This document shows positions 40,275 through 48,385 of a stretch of 64,000 bases of DNA, in pieces. Positions within the stretch are counted from its first letter, which is position 1; every line of letters starts with the position of its first letter. The DNA lies in NCBI RefSeq assembly GCF_900683735.1, contig NZ_LR215979.1, forward strand, positions 1,550,001-1,614,000, written 5' to 3'. This DNA is from Fusobacterium ulcerans ATCC 49185 (GTDB lineage: Bacteria; Fusobacteriota; Fusobacteriia; Fusobacteriales; Fusobacteriaceae). A program made the position numbers and the translations under genes. The notes beneath the pieces were generated by a model, which was given only the letters and a program-made list of their open reading frames with translations, was not told where the DNA came from and searched no databases.

Positions 40275-41957
40275 CTATTCTGAAATACTATCTATTCCCA
40301 TTTTTTTCAATATGTATGTCATTATTCCTATTACGAAAAATACTATGATGATAAGAATAGTACAATATGCTGAAGCTACTCCTATCTTACCAACATCTAT
40401 CTGATTCATGATAGCAACTGTCAATAGATTATACTTAGCAGAAACTAAGAAGATAATCGTACTTACCAAAGTCATGCTTCTAACAAAAGCATAAACCAAA
40501 CCACTGAAAAAAGCAGGTTTTATCATTGGAAGAGTTACAGAAGTAAATACCTTTTTACTATTTGCTCCTAATACAGTGGCAGCTTCTTCAATAGATGGAT
40601 CTATCTGCTGAAGAGCAGCTATTCCTGATCTTATTCCTATAGGCATATTTCTCATTATGAATGCTATTATCAAAATAGTTGCTGTACCTGTGAGAACTAA
40701 AGGTTTTGTATTAAATGTAATAATATATCCAAGTCCTACAATTGTTCCTGGTATAGCAATAGCCATCATAGTAATAAATTCAATAAATCCTTTTCCTAAG
40801 AATTTTTTTCTAACTATAAGGAAGGCTATTATCATGGCTAATATTCCCGTAATAGGTGTAGATATTATAGAAAGGAATGTTGTATCCCATATTGGCTTCA
40901 TTCCTAAAGCAAATACATATTTATAGTGTTCCAGAGAAAAATCATATTTTACTCCCCAAAGTCTTACAAATGAACCTATTGGTATCATTACATACATAAG
41001 AAATACCCAGAAAGTAAGGAATGCCATGACAATAAAAATCGGCATTGTTATATTTTTTTCACTGATTTTTTCTCTTTCCCTTGAAACTTTTCCTGTAACT
41101 GTAACATAAGATTTTTTACTGATATAATATTTCTGTGTTACAAATATTGAAATAGACATAAGTATTAAAACAACTGCAAGAGCTGTTGCACTTCCCATAT
41201 CATAATTTCCTATCCCTTGAAGATATATCTGAACTGCTACTGTTGTAAAGTTTCCTCCTATTACCATTGGATTTCCAAAATCAGCTATTGCTTGTATAAA
41301 TATTACAAGAACAGCATTTGCCAATCCTGGTATCATTAAAGGAAATGTTATAGTTCTGAAAACATCCCATCTTGAAGCTCCTAAATCTCTTGAAGCTTCC
41401 TCAACAGAAGGGTCTATTTTCTGCAGCAGTCCTACCAGCATCAGATATGCAACTGGGAAGAATGTCAATACCTGTACTAAAACTAGTCCATGAAATCCAT
41501 ATATTTCAGCATTTCTTATTCCTAGCAAATTTCTAGTTATAAAGCCTCTTCTTCCTAACAAAAGTATAGCCGATAAAGCTATAACAAATGGAGGAGATAC
41601 TATTGGAAGTATAGCAATAGAGCTGAAAAATTTTCTGAATGGCAGCTTTACATAAGTCATTCCATATGCAAAGAAAAATCCAATAGCTGTAGATATTACA
41701 GAAGTCACTACTCCTAATTTTAAGGTATTCAATATTATGATAAAATTTTCCTGCATTGCTTTTATATTCTTATAATGAATTAATGAGAATTCCCCTTTAT
41801 ATGTAAAACTTTCCTTCAAAATATTATACATAGGGAAAAGTATAAACATTATAAGAATAACTAGTATAAATGTTATTGTTGAAAATAGTATTGGATCATT
41901 GAATATCTTTTTCATATTCTTTAATTCCGTATTAATTTTAAGTTGTAAATTCGACAT
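40275..41957 (-). CDS. fbpB: ABC importer permease, two fused domains (FbpB type)
   Basis: 560 residues containing two tandem permease domains, as usual for ferric-type importers. Each has the EAA loop that contacts the ATPase: EEASRDLGASRWDVFRTITFPLMIPG (about residue 200) and EEAATVLGANSKKVFTSVTLPMIKPA (about 465). About 12 membrane segments; the N-terminal 20 residues are hydrophilic. Start ATG 41957 follows GGTGG. It forms the transmembrane channel for the substrate bound by the upstream periplasmic protein. Confidence 0.9.
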   Translation of the reverse strand: MSNLQLKINTELKNMKKIFNDPILFSTITFILVILIMFILFPMYNILKESFTYKGEFSLIHYKNIKAMQENFIIILNTLKLGVVTSVISTAIGFFFAYGMTYVKLPFRKFFSSIAILPIVSPPFVIALSAILLLGRRGFITRNLLGIRNAEIYGFHGLVLVQVLTFFPVAYLMLVGLLQKIDPSVEEASRDLGASRWDVFRTITFPLMIPGLANAVLVIFIQAIADFGNPMVIGGNFTTVAVQIYLQGIGNYDMGSATALAVVLILMSISIFVTQKYYISKKSYVTVTGKVSREREKISEKNITMPIFIVMAFLTFWVFLMYVMIPIGSFVRLWGVKYDFSLEHYKYVFALGMKPIWDTTFLSIISTPITGILAMIIAFLIVRKKFLGKGFIEFITMMAIAIPGTIVGLGYIITFNTKPLVLTGTATILIIAFIMRNMPIGIRSGIAALQQIDPSIEEAATVLGANSKKVFTSVTLPMIKPAFFSGLVYAFVRSMTLVSTIIFLVSAKYNLLTVAIMNQIDVGKIGVASAYCTILIIIVFFVIGIMTYILKKMGIDSISE

Positions 41958-41972
41958 ATGATTCCACCTTTA

Positions 41973-42995
41973 CTATTTTGTAGGTGCTGTTGTTTTTGTT
42001 GCAGTACTGAATTTATCTAGTAAATCTTTTCTGTTTTTTCCAGCCCAGTCAAAATTATAGTCTATTAGTTTTGTTCCAGCAATCTCTTTTACATCTTCTG
42101 GAGCATTTGCAGTTTGATTAGTCAAGAATTGGTAAGAACCAACTGTTTGTCCTAATTCCTGTGCTTTTTTAGAAAGTGCCCAGTCTACAAATTTCTTAGC
42201 TGATGCCTGATCTGGACCATTTTTAAGAATTGCAACTCCACCTATTTCAAATCCTGTTCCCTCTTCTGGAGCAGAGATTATAATATCTTCATATCCTTCT
42301 TTTCTATATTTTATAGCATCATGAAGGAATGTAATTCCAATAGCTGTTTCTCCTAATCCTACCATTCTTCCAGGTGCAGTTCCTGATTTAGTATATTGTC
42401 TTACTTGTTCATTTAATTTTTGCATATAAGCCATTCCATCTTTTTCACCTTTTAATTGAATGATAGTTGCAAGCATTGTAAATGCAGTTCCAGATGACCC
42501 TGGGTGAGCTGTAACTATTTCTCCTTTATATTCAGGTTTTAAAAGATCAGCCCAAGATTTAGGCATTTCCGCTCCTATTTCTTCTAATACTTCTTTATTA
42601 CCTACAAATCCAAGATATCCTACATATATTCCTGTCCAGATTCCATTTGGATCTTTAAATTTATCAGGAATGTCTTTAGCTACTGGCGATATATATGGTT
42701 CAATAAGGTTTTCCTCATTAGCTGCAACAAAGGCATCTATTGGACCTCCAAACCATACAGAAGCTGTCATATTAGCCTTTTCTGCTCTTATTCTAGCTAA
42801 TGTTTCCCCACTACTCATTCTTACAAATTCAGTTTTTATTCCAGTTTCTTTTTCAAATTCTTTTACTGCTGCTATTGCATGGTCTTCCATCAATCCAGCA
42901 TAAATAAGAAGATGACCTGTTTCCTTTTCTCCTGCTGCAAAAATTGTTGTTAAAGAAAGTAAGAAAGTGGCTACTATTGTTGATAATCTTTTCAT
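41973..42995 (-). CDS. fbpA: ABC importer periplasmic binding protein, iron(III)-type
   Basis: 340 residues. Signal peptide KRLSTIVATFLLSLTTIFA, cut near residue 20. Mature protein has the class-2 binding fold of the AfuA/FbpA group: LLIYAGLMEDHAIAAVKEFEKETGIKTEFVRMSSGE at the N-terminus, SVWFGGPIDAFVAANEE, PGSSGTAFTMLATIIQ, and LIDYNFDWAGKNRKDLLDKF at the end. Clear Tyr-Tyr iron ligands of FbpA are not obvious, so iron is likely but phosphonate or a similar anion cannot be excluded. AGGAGG precedes the ATG; first gene of the operon. Confidence 0.85.
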   Translation of the reverse strand: MKRLSTIVATFLLSLTTIFAAGEKETGHLLIYAGLMEDHAIAAVKEFEKETGIKTEFVRMSSGETLARIRAEKANMTASVWFGGPIDAFVAANEENLIEPYISPVAKDIPDKFKDPNGIWTGIYVGYLGFVGNKEVLEEIGAEMPKSWADLLKPEYKGEIVTAHPGSSGTAFTMLATIIQLKGEKDGMAYMQKLNEQVRQYTKSGTAPGRMVGLGETAIGITFLHDAIKYRKEGYEDIIISAPEEGTGFEIGGVAILKNGPDQASAKKFVDWALSKKAQELGQTVGSYQFLTNQTANAPEDVKEIAGTKLIDYNFDWAGKNRKDLLDKFSTATKTTAPTK

Positions 42996-43031
42996 AAATT
43001 AAACCTCCTCAATAATTTTAATCTGTTTTAT

Positions 43032-43071
43032 AGTATATTTTCACTTAATTCCTTTCTGATATTATCAGAAA
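43032..43071 (-). promoter_or_regulatory. Candidate operator and -10 box upstream of the binding protein gene
   Basis: TATACT on the minus strand (43032-43037). A perfect inverted repeat TTTCTGATA-T-TATCAGAAA (43053-43071) lies where the -35 box would be, which itself is poor. The TGATA/TATCA halves are shared with Fur boxes but the spacing is four bases shorter than a 7-1-7 site. Confidence 0.5.
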
Positions 43072-43149
43072 TAAATTAAAATTTATTTTGAAGTGAATTT
43101 TCTATAATTTTCAATTTATCTAAGGGCTTTCCTTTAAAATAATTTCTTT

Positions 43150-43875
43150 CTATTTTTCTTTTGCTCTATCTACCAGCAGTTTAAAGATCCCTAAAAACTC
43201 ATTATATCTATTTACAAGGTTCTCTGGATGCCATTGTATTCCCAATACAAATCTTTCATTCATATCTACAGTTTCAAATGCTTCCACTATTCCTTCACAA
43301 GAAAAAGCAGTAGCTTTTAGTCCTTTACCTAATTTTTTTACTGCCTGATGGTGAAAAGAGTTAACATATATTTTTTCATCTCCAAAAATATCATGAAGAA
43401 CACTTTCTTTCTTTATATTTACACTATGAAATAATTCATCTCTATTAATATGAGTTGGGTGGTGACCCATAGCTGATTGAACCTGAGTATCTATATCCTG
43501 ATAAAGAGTTCCATCAAAAGCTACATTTATTAATTGATGCCCTCTGCATATTCCTAATACTGGTATTTTTCTTTTAACTGCTTCTTCTAATAATTCAAAT
43601 TCCATTATGTCTCTTTTAGTATCTATTCCAGGAATTTGAAGCCCAGGATCTTCTCCATAAAATCTAGGAGCCACATCTGCCCCACCACTAAATATTATTC
43701 CATCTAAACGGTAATCTTCTAAATATTCCTTTGCTATTCCTTCAGAAACTATTGGAATAAAAAGTGGAAGTCCTCCAGCTGCAAGTACTGCTTCAGCATA
43801 TCCATAATTTATAGAGTTATATTCCCCTTTTTCTCTCATCTCTCTAAAAGTAGTTATTCCTATTATTGGTTTCAA
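43150..43875 (-). CDS. Class-I amidotransferase-like gamma-glutamyl hydrolase (PuuD/C26 type)
   Basis: 241 residues; TTG start, 8 bases after GAGGAGG, and no closer ATG. The nucleophile elbow is GICRGHQLINVAF (Cys), and the His-Glu of the triad is in GIQWHPENL. Further family marks: KPIIGIT at the start, DGIIFSGGADVAPRFYGEDP and NSFHHQAVKKLG. Family members hydrolyse gamma-glutamyl-GABA (PuuD) or other gamma-glutamyl amides. No putrescine genes are nearby, so the substrate is open. Upstream of the fbp operon on the same strand, 154 bases apart. Confidence 0.88.
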   Translation of the reverse strand: MKPIIGITTFREMREKGEYNSINYGYAEAVLAAGGLPLFIPIVSEGIAKEYLEDYRLDGIIFSGGADVAPRFYGEDPGLQIPGIDTKRDIMEFELLEEAVKRKIPVLGICRGHQLINVAFDGTLYQDIDTQVQSAMGHHPTHINRDELFHSVNIKKESVLHDIFGDEKIYVNSFHHQAVKKLGKGLKATAFSCEGIVEAFETVDMNERFVLGIQWHPENLVNRYNEFLGIFKLLVDRAKEK

Positions 43876-44232
43876 TTAATTTTCCTCCTCAACATCTCTT
43901 TGTTCTATTACATTCTACTATATAATATACTCTTTAGCGAAAGTTTTTACAACCTACAATTATAAATTATTCTAAATCCATCTTTTTCAAATATCCTGTA
44001 TTTTTAAAATACTATATTTTTCTTAAAAAAACAAACAAATTTTTTAAAACTTTTTAAAATTTCCCTGTCATAGTTTGGTAATTACAGCACAACTATTCTG
44101 ACATATAAAAAATAAATTAATTATATATTCTAGTAATATATCATTTTATTTTCCAAGTTAAAAATTGTATTTTATCAATAATATCCTTTAATAGGCGATG
44201 CTTCATACATATAGCTTTTTATACATACTTGG
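43876..44232. other. AT-rich gap between the hydrolase gene and the CRISPR leader
   Basis: No gene or clear signal seen. It includes the likely promoter region of the hydrolase on the minus strand and the outer part of the CRISPR leader. Confidence 0.4.
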
Positions 44233-44262
44233 TTGGAAAAAATCTATCAAATATGCTATAAT
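44233..44262 (+). promoter_or_regulatory. Leader promoter of the CRISPR array
   Basis: TTGGAA, 18-base spacer, TATAAT preceded by TGC (extended -10), 49 bases before the first repeat. It supports transcription of the array on the plus strand. Confidence 0.6.
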
Positions 44263-44311
44263 TAGAATGTTAGAAAAGAATAAGGAATTATTAAAGTCTG
44301 AATTTATGACC

Positions 44312-44791
44312 ATTGAATATCAACTGATAAGTTTTTAAATTTTCCTCCTAAAAATATAATCTCTTCTGGTTTTTCTATTGAATATCAACTGATAAGTTTT
44401 TAAATGCATGTTTTTTTCCTATACTTCCAGCTTTATGACACATTGAATATCAACTGATAAGTTTTTAAATGAAAAATTAAATAATATAGTGGAAAAAACT
44501 AGAAAAATTGAATATCAACTGATAAGTTTTTAAATAAAAGTTTATGAAGAATTTAACGAGCTTGATAACATTGAATATCAACTGATAAGTTTTTAAATGA
44601 AAAAGATATGATGATTATGCATGGAATAATGATGGATTGAATATCAACTGATAAGTTTTTAAATTGCATTAAGTAACAGATTAATCTCTCAAGAAGAGAA
44701 ATTGAATATCAACTGATAAGTTTTTAAATTAAGTTTGAAGCCTTTTTTTACAAGAACAATAGATTGAATATCAACTGATAAGTTTTTAAAT
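44312..44791 (+). CRISPR. CRISPR array, 8 identical repeats and 7 spacers, no cas genes in the window
   Basis: The repeat is 29 bases, beginning ATTGAATATC and ending GTTTTTAAAT. Repeats start at 44312, 44377, 44442, 44507, 44570, 44636, 44701 and 44763, and all eight are identical. Spacers are 36, 36, 36, 34, 37, 36 and 33 bases, all different. The 29-base length and the 3' end TTAAAT are like type I-B repeats of Fusobacterium and Clostridium, whose crRNA handles end in AAAT; that makes plus the likely direction, in line with the upstream promoter. Identical repeats suggest the array is recent or maintained. A cas operon must be elsewhere or absent. Confidence 0.93.
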
Positions 44792-44845
44792 TTTATTATA
44801 AAAGAATATTTATTATGGAAAATTATATTCTGTTTTTTAAATTTC

Positions 44846-44874
44846 TTGTATTTAATCTTTCAAAAAGTTATAAT
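44846..44874 (+). promoter_or_regulatory. Promoter of the 68-residue gene
   Basis: TTGTAT, 17-base spacer, TATAAT, ending 37 bases before the start codon. It begins 55 bases after the last CRISPR repeat, so the gene is not dependent on array transcription. Confidence 0.7.
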
Positions 44875-44911
44875 ATCTTTACAGCAATACATCATCAAAG
44901 GAGGAATTAAT

Positions 44912-45118
44912 ATGACTTTATTAAAAAAATTTAAAGATAAAAAAGTTCATATAATCTTAAATACAACTGACAAAATTAGTTTTGATGGAAAAATAATTGA
45001 TGAATTTGATAATTTTATTGAAATCATTACTGATTATTCTCAATATGCTAATCATCAACAGCATATTTTAAATAAAAACCTTATTCTTCAAATTTATGAA
45101 TACAAAGAAGAATATTAA
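44912..45118 (+). CDS. Small protein with a possible Sm-like fold
   Basis: 68 residues from ATG 44912, after AAGGAGG; an open frame 22 codons longer overlaps the promoter. One short helix (TLLKKFKDK) then a run of strands: KVHIILNTTDKISFDGKIID, FDNFIEIITDY, KNLILQIYEYKEEY. The order helix, VxxxLxxxxxxxGxIxxFDxFxxI, then a final IxxI strand is that of Sm/Hfq-like barrels. The RNA-binding residues of Hfq (YKHA) are missing, so it is at most a distant relative. Own promoter and terminator. Confidence 0.6.
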   Translation: MTLLKKFKDKKVHIILNTTDKISFDGKIIDEFDNFIEIITDYSQYANHQQHILNKNLILQIYEYKEEY

Positions 45119-45122
45119 TTTT

Positions 45123-45147
45123 AAGGCGATTTATTCGCCTTTTTTAT
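45123..45147 (+). terminator. Intrinsic terminator of the 68-residue gene
   Basis: AAGGCGA pairs with TCGCCTT around a five-base loop, followed by T5. Confidence 0.9.
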
Positions 45148-45313
45148 ATATTCTTAAACCCTTTATCTAAAATAACTATACTGCCTATATGTCAATTTAT
45201 TTATCCTACAGATAGTTATTTTTTAGTTGGAAGCAAGAAAAAATTTTTATAAAACACAAATATGATATTAAACACACATTCCCGCTTTTACTCATATGCA
45301 GGTAAAAAAATTG
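45148..45313. other. Gap upstream of the purine-riboswitch promoter
   Basis: No gene or structured element recognised. Confidence 0.4.
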
Positions 45314-45342
45314 TTGAAATGTTGCAGAAATTATGATATTAT
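45314..45342 (+). promoter_or_regulatory. Promoter of the riboswitch-NCS2 unit
   Basis: TTGAAA, 17-base spacer, TATTAT, about 105 bases ahead of the aptamer. Confidence 0.55.
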
Positions 45343-45450
45343 TTCTATGCAGATTTTTTAAGAAACATAGAGGGAATATTACAAAATATTTCAAATGCAT
45401 AATGAATGCATATATCTCATAAAGTCATTAAATTAATTAAAAATAAATTA

Positions 45451-45514
45451 CTCATATATCCCTGTAATATGGTCAGGAGTCTCTACGGGTTGCCACTTAA
45501 CAAGCCGCTATGAG
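45451..45514 (+). ncRNA. Purine riboswitch, guanine/xanthine-type aptamer
   Basis: P1 is CTCATA/TATGAG. P2 is CCTG/CAGG with the conserved ATATGG loop, J2/3 has the TCTCTAC core (TTTCTAC in xpt; the changed base is the exposed one), and P3 pairs CGGGTTG with CAAGCCG. The specificity base before TATGAG is C, as in guanine/hypoxanthine sensors, not T as in adenine sensors. It precedes a xanthine/uracil-type permease. Guanine-type aptamers normally switch expression off. Confidence 0.93.
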
Positions 45515-45521
45515 TGAATTT

Positions 45522-45562
45522 AATAGTCCTTCTTTAGTATTATTATAGGATTATTTTCTTTC
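45522..45562 (+). terminator. Expression-platform terminator of the purine riboswitch
   Basis: AATAGTCC pairs with GGATTATT (one G-U) and runs into TTTTCTTT. A second hairpin, GGAAATA/TATTTCC (45583-45605), follows. The stem begins 8 bases after P1, so P1 3' bases are available for an antiterminator when no purine is bound. Confidence 0.65.
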
Positions 45563-45664
45563 ACATTATAGTTTTTGAGAAAGGAAATAGTCTTTTTTTA
45601 TTTCCCTGCCCTTCTTTCCTATTCCAAAGATCTATGAAGTAAAATCTTGGAGGTATTTAAAAAA

Positions 45665-46996
45665 ATGAGAAACACATCACCATACGATCTTGATGGTATC
45701 CCAGTTCTAAGGGAAGCAATTCCTCTTGGGCTTCAACACATTCTTGCTATGTTTGTAAGTAACATCACTCCATTAATTATTGTAGCTGGGGCTATGAAAA
45801 TGCCAAGTGAAACTAAAACTTTCCTTATTCAATGTACTATGCTTGTAGCTGGAGTAAATACTTTGATTCAGGCATATCGTATTGGACCTATAGGAGCAAG
45901 ACTTCCTATTGTTGTTGGTACAAGCTTTGCTTTTGTCCCTGTTGCATTGTCTATTGGAAGTAAATATGGATATGAAGGTATCCTTGGGGCTGCTCTGATA
46001 GGTGCTATATTTGAGATATTTATTGGTGCTATTATAAAGAAAATAAGAAGATATTTTCCACCAGTAGTAACTGGAGTAATAGTTCTTTCTATTGGTCTTT
46101 CTCTTTTACCAGTTGGAGTAAGTAACTTTGCTGGTGGAGTTGGATCTCCTGAGTTTGGTTCTTTCCCAAATCTTTTTATAGGTATGGTAGTTCTTATAAC
46201 AGTAATATTCTTTAAACAATTTACTAAAGGTATTACAAGTACAGGTTCTATATTTGTAGGAACAGTTGTTGGATTTATTGTTGCTTTCTTTATGGGAAAA
46301 GTTGATCTTACTCCTGTAAAAAATGCTGCTTTTATAAGTTTCCCAACACCTTTCACTTATGGAGTAACTTTTCATGCAGATGCATGTTTAGCTATGATAA
46401 TGATGTTTATTGTTTCTGCTGTTGAAACTGTTGGAGATATGTCTGGAGTCACAATGGGAGGAGCTAACAGAGAAGTTACTGATAAAGAACTTTCTGGTGG
46501 TATTTTAGCTGATGGATTTGGAAGTGCACTTGCTTCTATATTCTCTGTTCTGCCTACTACATCTTTCAGTCAAAATACTGGTATAGTTGCAATGACTGGT
46601 ATTATGAGCAGATTTGTTGTTGGTACTGGAGCGGCTTTCCTAGTAGCTGGGGCTTTTTTTCCAAAAATAGGTGCTATTCTTTCAATAGTTCCTGCTAGTG
46701 TTCTTGGTGGAAGTTTAGTAATGATTTTTGCTATGATTTCTATAAGTGGTATAAATCTTATCACTAAAGAACCTCTTGTAGGCAGAAATGCAGTTATTTT
46801 ATCTGTATCTTTAGGTTTAGGTTATGGACTTGGAAGTGTTCCTGCTGCCCTTAAATATTTTCCTGAAAGTATTCAGCTTATATTTGGTGGTTCTGGAATA
46901 GTTGTTTCTGGTTCTATTGCTGTTCTTCTTAATATCATTCTGCCTTTAGATGAAAAGATAAAAAAATCATTAAAGACTGAAAAAGTTTCTCAATAA
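45665..46996 (+). CDS. NCS2-family nucleobase permease (xanthine/uric acid type)
   Basis: 443 residues from ATG 45665, 11 bases after GGAGG (a TTG six codons upstream overlaps that site). About 13-14 membrane segments. NCS2 marks: QHILAMFVSNITPLIIVAGAM, QAYRIGPIGARLPIVVGTSFAFVP, and the signature helix with SAVETVGDMSGVTMGG, then ILADGFGSALASIFSVLPTTSFSQNTG. The Q-N of the last motif and E in AVETVGD are the substrate and proton ligands of xanthine permeases. Position between the purine riboswitch and xanthine dehydrogenase fits xanthine or urate import. Confidence 0.92.
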   Translation: MRNTSPYDLDGIPVLREAIPLGLQHILAMFVSNITPLIIVAGAMKMPSETKTFLIQCTMLVAGVNTLIQAYRIGPIGARLPIVVGTSFAFVPVALSIGSKYGYEGILGAALIGAIFEIFIGAIIKKIRRYFPPVVTGVIVLSIGLSLLPVGVSNFAGGVGSPEFGSFPNLFIGMVVLITVIFFKQFTKGITSTGSIFVGTVVGFIVAFFMGKVDLTPVKNAAFISFPTPFTYGVTFHADACLAMIMMFIVSAVETVGDMSGVTMGGANREVTDKELSGGILADGFGSALASIFSVLPTTSFSQNTGIVAMTGIMSRFVVGTGAAFLVAGAFFPKIGAILSIVPASVLGGSLVMIFAMISISGINLITKEPLVGRNAVILSVSLGLGYGLGSVPAALKYFPESIQLIFGGSGIVVSGSIAVLLNIILPLDEKIKKSLKTEKVSQ

Positions 46997-47013
46997 AATT
47001 AATAAATTACCAC

Positions 47014-47089
47014 ACAGCAGAGCAGGTATATAAGCAGTCTTCTTTTGAGGATTTCTTATTAATACTCTGCTGTCTTTTCGTGGTATAAT
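47014..47089 (+). promoter_or_regulatory. NCS2 terminator and promoter of the xanthine dehydrogenase operon
   Basis: ACAGCAGAG (47014-47022) pairs with CTCTGCTGT (47065-47073), followed by CTTTTCG. Directly after it lies an extended -10, TGGTATAAT (47081-47089), with AATACT 17 bases upstream as a weak -35. The dehydrogenase genes may therefore be expressed partly without the riboswitch. Confidence 0.6.
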
Positions 47090-47120
47090 ATAAATAATAC
47101 AATAACACAGGAGGTAAAAC

Positions 47121-47915
47121 TTGTTTAGTTTTTCTAAATATTTTCCTGCTCAATCTTTGCAGGAAGCCTATGACGAACTTTTAAAAAGTAAAAAAAATAT
47201 TATACTTGGAGGAACTTCTTATCTTAGAATGGAAAATACTTCATATAATACTGCTATAGATCTTTCTTCTCTTTCCCTTGATTACATCAAAGAAGATGAA
47301 GAATATATTCACATTGGAGCTATGGCTTCATTTAGAGAAATAGAAACTAACTCTATTATTTTAAATTTATTTAATGGAATTCTTTCAAAATCTGTAGAAA
47401 ATATAATAGGAGTTCAATTCAGAAATAATGTTACTGTTGGAGCTACTGTTTTTTCTAAATATGGTTTTTCTGACCTTATCCCTACACTTTTATCTCTTGA
47501 TACTACTGTTGTTCTTTTCAATGGAGGAGCAATTTCTCTGGAAGAATATTTGTCTACAGAAGGAAAGACAAAAGATATCCTTGTTGAAATAAAAATAAGA
47601 AAAGCTATTGGAAAAGGATCTTTTCAAAGTATCAGAAAAAGTAAAACTGACTATGCTATAACTAATACAGCTGTTACAAATGAAAAAGGAAACTTCAGAA
47701 TTGCCATTGGTGTAAGACCAGGAAAAGCTAAGCTAGCTTGTAAAGCAATGGAGTTATTAAATCATTCTGACAATATCACTGATGAAGTTATTGATAAAGC
47801 ATGCAGCATTATAACTGAAGAAATTACTTTTGGTTCTAATATGAGAGGAAGCAGTGAATATAGGGCTGCAATATCTAAAGTTATGACTAAGAGAGCTATA
47901 AAGGAGGTATTATAA
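47121..47915 (+). CDS. xdhB: Xanthine dehydrogenase family, FAD-binding subunit
   Basis: 264 residues. It starts with TTG, 6 bases after AGGAGG; there is no ATG near. FAD-binding PCMH-type fold: KNIILGGTSYLRM in the first subdomain, YIHIGAMASFREIE, the second FAD loop VQFRNNVTVGATVF (the usual RNxxTxGG is FRNNVTVGA), and the C-terminal CO-dehydrogenase-flavoprotein domain from about residue 160. It receives electrons from the iron-sulfur subunit and passes them to NAD+ or another acceptor. Stop codon overlaps the next ATG (TAATG). Confidence 0.9.
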   Translation: MFSFSKYFPAQSLQEAYDELLKSKKNIILGGTSYLRMENTSYNTAIDLSSLSLDYIKEDEEYIHIGAMASFREIETNSIILNLFNGILSKSVENIIGVQFRNNVTVGATVFSKYGFSDLIPTLLSLDTTVVLFNGGAISLEEYLSTEGKTKDILVEIKIRKAIGKGSFQSIRKSKTDYAITNTAVTNEKGNFRIAIGVRPGKAKLACKAMELLNHSDNITDEVIDKACSIITEEITFGSNMRGSSEYRAAISKVMTKRAIKEVL

Positions 47916-48385
47916 TGCTTTTAACTTTAACTGTAAATGGACTAAAAAGAGAGTTATTAATATCAGAGGACGAATACCTTCTTGATACATTGAGAAAAGC
48001 TGGATATTTAAGTGTAAAAAGAGGATGTGACACTGGGTCTTGCGGACTTTGTACTGTCCTTGTTGATGATAAGCCCGTTCTTTCATGTAGTACACTAGCT
48101 GCCAGAATGAATAATAAAAAAATAACTACTATCGAAGGATGTCAGGAAGAAGCTGCAAAATTTGCCAATTTTATGGCTGATGAAGGAGCAGAGCAATGTG
48201 GTTACTGTGCTCCTGGATTTACTTTGACAGTTCTTGCTATGATGAAGGAATATAAAAATCCAACAGATGAAGAGATACTTCATTATCTAAATGGAAACCT
48301 ATGCAGATGCAGTGGATATGTTTCACAGCTTAGAGCAATAAAAAACTTTATGGAGGCTGAAAAATCTAATGAAAATAGTAAATAA
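47915..48385 (+). CDS. xdhC: Xanthine dehydrogenase family, 2x[2Fe-2S] subunit
   Basis: 156 residues, standard for the small subunit of molybdenum hydroxylases. Plant-type [2Fe-2S] motif KRGCDTGSCGLCTVLVDDKPVLSC at residues about 35-58, then the four-helix cluster domain with EQCGYCAPGFTLTVLAM and LNGNLCRCSGY. It relays electrons from the molybdenum site to the FAD subunit. Overlaps both neighbours: 1 base with the FAD gene and 17 with the molybdenum subunit. Confidence 0.95.
   Translation: MLLTLTVNGLKRELLISEDEYLLDTLRKAGYLSVKRGCDTGSCGLCTVLVDDKPVLSCSTLAARMNNKKITTIEGCQEEAAKFANFMADEGAEQCGYCAPGFTLTVLAMMKEYKNPTDEEILHYLNGNLCRCSGYVSQLRAIKNFMEAEKSNENSK

Noticed and set aside
45868-46375. Minus-strand ORFs of 162 and 89 residues opposite the NCS2 permease
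   Set aside because: Antisense shadows of a well-defined membrane protein, no ribosome site.
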